A DNA stretch of 9,816 bases from Cyanobacteria bacterium OH_PDB_112 (GTDB lineage Bacteria > Cyanobacteriota > Vampirovibrionia > Gastranaerophilales > CAJFVJ01): positions 1 through 9,816 of the forward strand of contig JAEWLZ010000187.1 in assembly GCA_023457295.1 (NCBI GenBank), in the 5' to 3' direction. The position numbers were made by a program, and so were the translations under genes. The notes beneath the pieces are model-generated. The model had not been told where the DNA came from, ran no database searches, and saw nothing but the letters and a program-made list of their open reading frames with translations. Shown piece after piece: positions 6,982 to 9,816 of this stretch; position 1 is the first letter of the stretch; every line of letters starts with the position of its first letter.

Positions 6982-7955
6982 AGTAAAAAGTCTAAAGAAG
7001 TTTTTACCAATTTTTTTGCTTCATTTAAAGCTTCATTAAAAATCCGTTCATTTTGCAGAAAATCATCCCTTTTTATATAATTTTTGACAATTTGTCTTGC
7101 GTAAGAGCCTATGGTAATTCCATGCGGGTTTATGCCGCATTGTTTTGCGAATTTTGTTGATTTAGAATTTGTTCCGCCGGATATTAGCAAAAAAGCAGGT
7201 AAATTAGCATCTTGAACTATTTCTGCTGCGGCTATTGCCTGCAAAGTTGTTTTATAATCATCAACCCCGCCGCTCATAGGAGCTCCGTCTGCTTGAATTA
7301 TAGTAGAGTAAGGCATACGAGATTTTAAAAGTCTTTCAATTCTCGCTAAATATTTTTCGTTTCCCAATTTTGACCTGTCAATGCAAATGCTTAAAAACCC
7401 CTCATAGAAAGAATTTAGTTCTTTCCATTTGGTATCAACTTCATTTTCATCTTCTCCTATCGCGTGAAGTTCTATGCAATCTATGCCTTTTTTAATAATT
7501 GGCGGTAATATTTCTTTGAGGTTTTTATCTTTTGAATAAAAACTTATTGCGCCTTTAGTGCAAATATTTTTGCATTTACCGCAGCCAATACAGCGGATTT
7601 CCTTTATTTTACAAATGTTTTCAATCTCAAAAATAGCATTTTGAGGGCAAATATCTATACATTTTTTGCATAAAATACAATTTTTTTCATCGATTTTAGC
7701 TTTAGTTGTATGAGGGTCGCCATTTATTCCAACACTTACGCAAAAATAAAATTCGTTTTGTTTTTCTTTTGGAATTGAAAAATCTAAACCGCGTTTTGCC
7801 GCATCAATTACAGCTTCATTCGCGGATAAATCAAAAAAATTACATCCTGCTTTTGAGTAAAGAGCAACAAGTTTTTCTATTTCTTGAATATCTTCATTGC
7901 CCGCACCGCAAACAAGTTTAAAACATCTTTTTTCTTCTAATATATTTTTAAGCAT
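6975..7955 (-). CDS. ldpA: LdpA-like double [4Fe-4S] ferredoxin-fold protein
   Basis: In Synechococcus elongatus, LdpA (light-dependent period A) is an iron-sulfur protein that passes redox state to the circadian clock. The role outside photosynthetic cyanobacteria is not known to me. The 326 residues begin with the family's characteristic block (FKLVCGAGNEDIQEIEKL, then a VIDAAKRGLDF segment). Two CxxCxxCxxxC cluster motifs follow at C93/C96/C99/C103 and C122/C125/C128/C132. The LdpA C-terminal domain shows IIQADGAPMSGG (219-230), LPAFLLISGGTN (252-263) and GITIGSYARQIV (279-290), which match the cyanobacterial family closely. There is no signal peptide, so it is cytosolic. ATG 7955 is preceded by AAAGAAAA, a weak ribosome binding site, but the next residues fit the family start. 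It lies 57 bp after the unrecognised gene without a clear terminator, so the two are probably co-transcribed. It is not a generic 2[4Fe-4S] ferredoxin, because those lack the C-terminal domain. Confidence 0.88.
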   Translation of the reverse strand: MLKNILEEKRCFKLVCGAGNEDIQEIEKLVALYSKAGCNFFDLSANEAVIDAAKRGLDFSIPKEKQNEFYFCVSVGINGDPHTTKAKIDEKNCILCKKCIDICPQNAIFEIENICKIKEIRCIGCGKCKNICTKGAISFYSKDKNLKEILPPIIKKGIDCIELHAIGEDENEVDTKWKELNSFYEGFLSICIDRSKLGNEKYLARIERLLKSRMPYSTIIQADGAPMSGGVDDYKTTLQAIAAAEIVQDANLPAFLLISGGTNSKSTKFAKQCGINPHGITIGSYARQIVKNYIKRDDFLQNERIFNEALNEAKKLVKTSLDFLLQ

Positions 7956-8012
7956 TTTTCTTTATCAAAATCTTGAACGAGAGTTTAATATTAAGGAAAA
8001 AAACTTAAAATA

Positions 8013-8687
8013 TCAAGCATTTAGACAAAGTCCTTTTTCAATATCAAAGCGCCCTTTTTGGATATTTTCAAAAACATCTTTTGCATCCAAGACAACTTCT
8101 TTTAAAGGTTTTCCGAAATTAACAAACTGTTTTACAATATTGCCCGCCAAATTAGTCACGGGGTTTCCTCTTAAAATATTTTCCCGAATTTCATTTCTTT
8201 TTAAGATTAAAAAACCTAGTTGATCGCCTGTTATATAGTCCATATCGTTTTCAAAAGTTTTTTTCATAATTTTATCTAGAGGTCCGCCACTTTGAAGAAA
8301 AGCTTCTTTGTCTTGCCCTGTGATAAATATATCAATAGGTTCATTATCTGTTGACTTATAAAAAATAGGTTTCTCATTTATTAAGCCGTCTATTTTTGTG
8401 ATGTCTTTTGTATTATCTAAATTAGCAGGAAATAAAATAATAGAATCAGAATGTGTCGAACAATTAACTTTTTGTGCTTTTCCGCTACTATCAAGTAAAA
8501 AGACAGAGCCTCCGTCATATGATTTTTTAACAGGTTCAATACGTATATCTAAAAAATCAAATCCACCTTTTGCTTTTTTATTTTTTAAATATCCGCAAAT
8601 TTCACCAAGTATGTCAGCTTTACCTTGCACCGGATAACGGCTTTTAAAGGTTACATTATCATTATTTAAACCAACTCTGTTTAACAC
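8013..8687 (-). CDS. Unrecognised 224-residue cytosolic protein
   Basis: I do not recognise this protein. From the GTG at 8687 it has 224 residues, no signal peptide and no membrane segment. The N-terminus is short and polar (MLNRVGLNNDNVTFKSRYPV). The middle alternates beta-like and charged stretches (FDFLDIRIEPV, SVFLLDSS, DSIILFPANL, IDIFITGQDKEAFL). The C-terminal third looks helical (NLAGNIVKQFVNFGKPLKEV, then DAKDVFENIQKG). No catalytic motif or cysteine cluster is visible. GTG 8687 was chosen because GAGG lies five bases upstream. An in-frame TTG at 8702 would add five residues but has no ribosome binding site and would leave a leader of only about 19 bases. The gene has the clearest promoter in the window and is followed 57 bp later by ldpA, so a joint role with LdpA is possible but unproven. 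Its length, intact frame and ordinary composition support a real gene. Confidence 0.75.
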   Translation of the reverse strand: MLNRVGLNNDNVTFKSRYPVQGKADILGEICGYLKNKKAKGGFDFLDIRIEPVKKSYDGGSVFLLDSSGKAQKVNCSTHSDSIILFPANLDNTKDITKIDGLINEKPIFYKSTDNEPIDIFITGQDKEAFLQSGGPLDKIMKKTFENDMDYITGDQLGFLILKRNEIRENILRGNPVTNLAGNIVKQFVNFGKPLKEVVLDAKDVFENIQKGRFDIEKGLCLNA

Positions 8688-8691
8688 TTTT

Positions 8692-8696
8692 ACCTC
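8692..8696 (-). promoter_or_regulatory. Ribosome binding site of the unrecognised gene
   Basis: The minus strand reads GAGGT here, with the GAGG core five bases before the GTG at 8687. This is the best Shine-Dalgarno match in the window, and it decides the start in favour of GTG over TTG 8702, which would put this element inside the coding region. Confidence 0.6.
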
Positions 8697-8727
8697 GCAC
8701 AAACAACTTTTTTAACCAACTTTTAGA

Positions 8728-8757
8728 ATACTACAATTTTAGCAGTTGGCATGTCAA
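8728..8757 (-). promoter_or_regulatory. Sigma70-like promoter of the unrecognised gene and ldpA
   Basis: On the minus strand a perfect TTGACA (-35, 8752-8757) is followed by an 18-bp spacer and TAGTAT (-10, 8728-8733, four of six matches). Transcription would start near 8721, giving a leader of about 34 bases before the GTG at 8687. An inverted repeat (CCAACT at 8716-8721 and AGTTGG at 8744-8749 on the plus strand) brackets the -10 and could be an operator. No -10 matches as well at 17 bp. Confidence 0.55.
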
Positions 8758-8765
8758 TGTTTGTT

Positions 8766-8787
8766 AAAAAATGTAAATATTACACTT
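8766..8787 (-). terminator. Weak intrinsic terminator after the diguanylate cyclase gene
   Basis: On the minus strand AAGTGTAA pairs with TTACATTT (eight pairs, one of them G-U) around a 3-nt TAT loop, and the second arm runs into a T6 tract. It lies 17 bases after the stop codon and just before the next promoter, which is where a terminator is expected. The stem is AT-rich, so read-through is likely. Confidence 0.4.
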
Positions 8788-8803
8788 AATAATGTGAGGT
8801 AAA

Positions 8804-9814
8804 TTAAGCTACAATTATTGCGTTTCTGCCTTTATGTTTAGCTTTTTCAAGAGCTTGGTCAGCTCTTTTGAAGAATACTTGAGCATTATCGCCATCAATG
8901 TTTTTACTTATACCTGCGCTTACGGTGAAACCTTTATTGTCAATAACATGTCTCATCCACTCATCACGAGCTGTAATTTCTTTTCTTTTGTTATGTTTTT
9001 GGTTCAAAACATTCGCTACAATAGCACTGTCATTATCATTTTTATATTTATTGATTATTTCCATAATTTTACTGTTAGATTTGCCTTCAGATATTTGCTT
9101 TAATTCTTCTACTGCTTTATTTAATTTTTCTTGATTTATTTTCCCTTCTACTTTTGGATTTTCACCCAATAATTTAAGAGCTTCTTTTGCTAATTCTGAT
9201 GGAGTGCCTTTGTTTGTTCTGGCTTTATCCCAAAAAGCAGTGTATGCTTCCTGTTCTTTTACAAATCCGTCAAATTGTTTTTTTGCTATTTTTAAAAATT
9301 CTTCGTTATGTTTTTGGATTTCTTTATCCGATTTTATTTTATCTGATATTTCTTGAATAATTTTTTGAGAAGATTCTGCATTATGTCCTGGCAAAAGTAT
9401 AGCAAATTCTTCACCCCCGTAACGATAGCCTTTTACGCCATGTTTTTCAGTCACTTCTCGTATATTTTTGCCAAGATTTTTAATAAACTCATCACCTACA
9501 TCATGTCCTAAAACTTCATTTATACTTTTAAAAAAGTCCATATCAAGGATAGCTGCATGCATTTCTTTTTTGTCGGAAACAGATTGGTTAAAAGCTTTCT
9601 TTAATCCTGCGTCAAAACATCTGCGATTATACATTCCTGAAAGAGAATCTTTTGTGCCTATTTCACTTAATTTTTTGATGCCTTCTTTTATTGACTTAAC
9701 AGCCGTTTCACCTACTTCAGATAATGTTTCGTTAATAGTTTTACCAAATTCATTTGTTTTAATTTTTTCTCTTGCAAAAAGAGCAAAACCCGTTGCGGCA
9801 ACAGCTGCGGTAAT
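8804..9814 (-). CDS. GGDEF diguanylate cyclase with a large internal insertion (N-terminus outside window)
   Basis: GGDEF proteins make c-di-GMP from two GTP. The frame is open to the right edge; 336 residues are visible. The ATG at 9634 falls inside the conserved DSLSGMYNRR start of the GGDEF domain, so it is not the true start. The visible N-terminal part has an Ala/Phe-rich hydrophobic stretch (ITAAVAATGFALFA), possibly the end of a membrane helix, then a charged helical linker. Counting from Met 9634, the metal- and substrate-binding segment is DMDFFKSINEVLGHDVGDE (31-49), the active-site loop is RYGGEEF (71-77) and the domain closes with TVSAGIS (237-243) and ADQALEKAKHKGRN (258-271). 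All expected catalytic features are present, so it should be active. No RxxD inhibitory site precedes GGEEF. About 115 extra, mostly charged and helical residues (roughly 102-233) sit between the active-site half and TVSAGIS. The product could activate the PilZ domain of BcsA, but a terminator and promoter separate this gene from the rest. Confidence 0.9.
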   Translation of the reverse strand: MTAAVAATGFALFAREKIKTNEFGKTINETLSEVGETAVKSIKEGIKKLSEIGTKDSLSGMYNRRCFDAGLKKAFNQSVSDKKEMHAAILDMDFFKSINEVLGHDVGDEFIKNLGKNIREVTEKHGVKGYRYGGEEFAILLPGHNAESSQKIIQEISDKIKSDKEIQKHNEEFLKIAKKQFDGFVKEQEAYTAFWDKARTNKGTPSELAKEALKLLGENPKVEGKINQEKLNKAVEELKQISEGKSNSKIMEIINKYKNDNDSAIVANVLNQKHNKRKEITARDEWMRHVIDNKGFTVSAGISKNIDGDNAQVFFKRADQALEKAKHKGRNAIIVA

Positions 9815-9816
9815 AC

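Noticed and set aside
6975..7955. A generic 2[4Fe-4S] ferredoxin or oxidoreductase subunit
   Set aside because: The N-terminal block and the ADGAPMSGG, SGGTN and GSYAR motifs in the right order are specific to the LdpA family.
7897..8223. Plus-strand open frame of 108 codons across the ldpA/unknown-gene junction
   Set aside because: It is antisense to two well-supported genes and spans their gap, its product has no recognisable features, and such frames are common in AT-rich DNA.
8688..8702. TTG start at 8702 for the unrecognised gene
   Set aside because: No ribosome binding site precedes it, and the GAGG that serves the GTG at 8687 would fall inside the gene.
1..9816. CRISPR arrays, tRNA or rRNA genes, insertion sequences, long direct repeats
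   Set aside because: I read both strands for repeated units, tRNA-like cloverleaf ends and transposase motifs and saw none. The many short A/T runs are explained by base composition.

Overview
The window is a strongly AT-rich piece of a Gram-negative-type (diderm) genome. The outer-membrane proteins (a TolC-family channel and a BcsC-type barrel) show an outer membrane. A clear LdpA homologue, a family known mainly from Cyanobacteria, points to the cyanobacterial phylum. Together with the base composition and the absence of any photosynthesis gene here, the best guess is a non-photosynthetic relative such as Vampirovibrionia/Melainabacteria (Gastranaerophilales-like). That placement is an inference and was not tested by a search.

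Layout, left to right. At 2-664 (+) is the C-terminal half of a TolC-family outer-membrane channel whose start lies outside the window. It converges on a minus-strand block that fills the rest. The two converging genes are only 8 bp apart and appear to share a bidirectional terminator (about 647-688). Read in the direction of transcription, the minus-strand genes are: a GGDEF diguanylate cyclase whose N-terminus is cut by the right edge (9814-8804); a weak terminator and a sigma70-like promoter (8728-8787); an unrecognised 224-residue protein (8687-8013); ldpA (7955-6975); and a cellulose-type exopolysaccharide cluster in the order bcsC (6833-3705), bcsZ (3718-2624), bcsA (2604-673).

How the genes fit together. 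BcsA is a GT2 processive glycosyltransferase with a complete C-terminal PilZ c-di-GMP-binding signature. BcsZ is a GH8 endoglucanase and BcsC is a periplasmic TPR scaffold plus outer-membrane barrel. They would synthesise, trim and export a beta-glucan. The nearby diguanylate cyclase could supply the activating c-di-GMP, although it sits behind its own terminator and so is probably a separate transcript. No bcsB is present on either side of the cluster, and BcsA is shorter than well-known homologues, with only two clear N-terminal membrane helices. This looks like a reduced or divergent synthase.

The main points for a second look are the BcsB-less C-Z-A cluster, the roughly 115-residue insertion inside the GGDEF domain, LdpA beside polysaccharide genes, and the unrecognised protein behind the best promoter in the window. 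No RNA genes, mobile elements, CRISPR arrays or large repeats were seen, and no gene-free stretch exceeds 300 bp.
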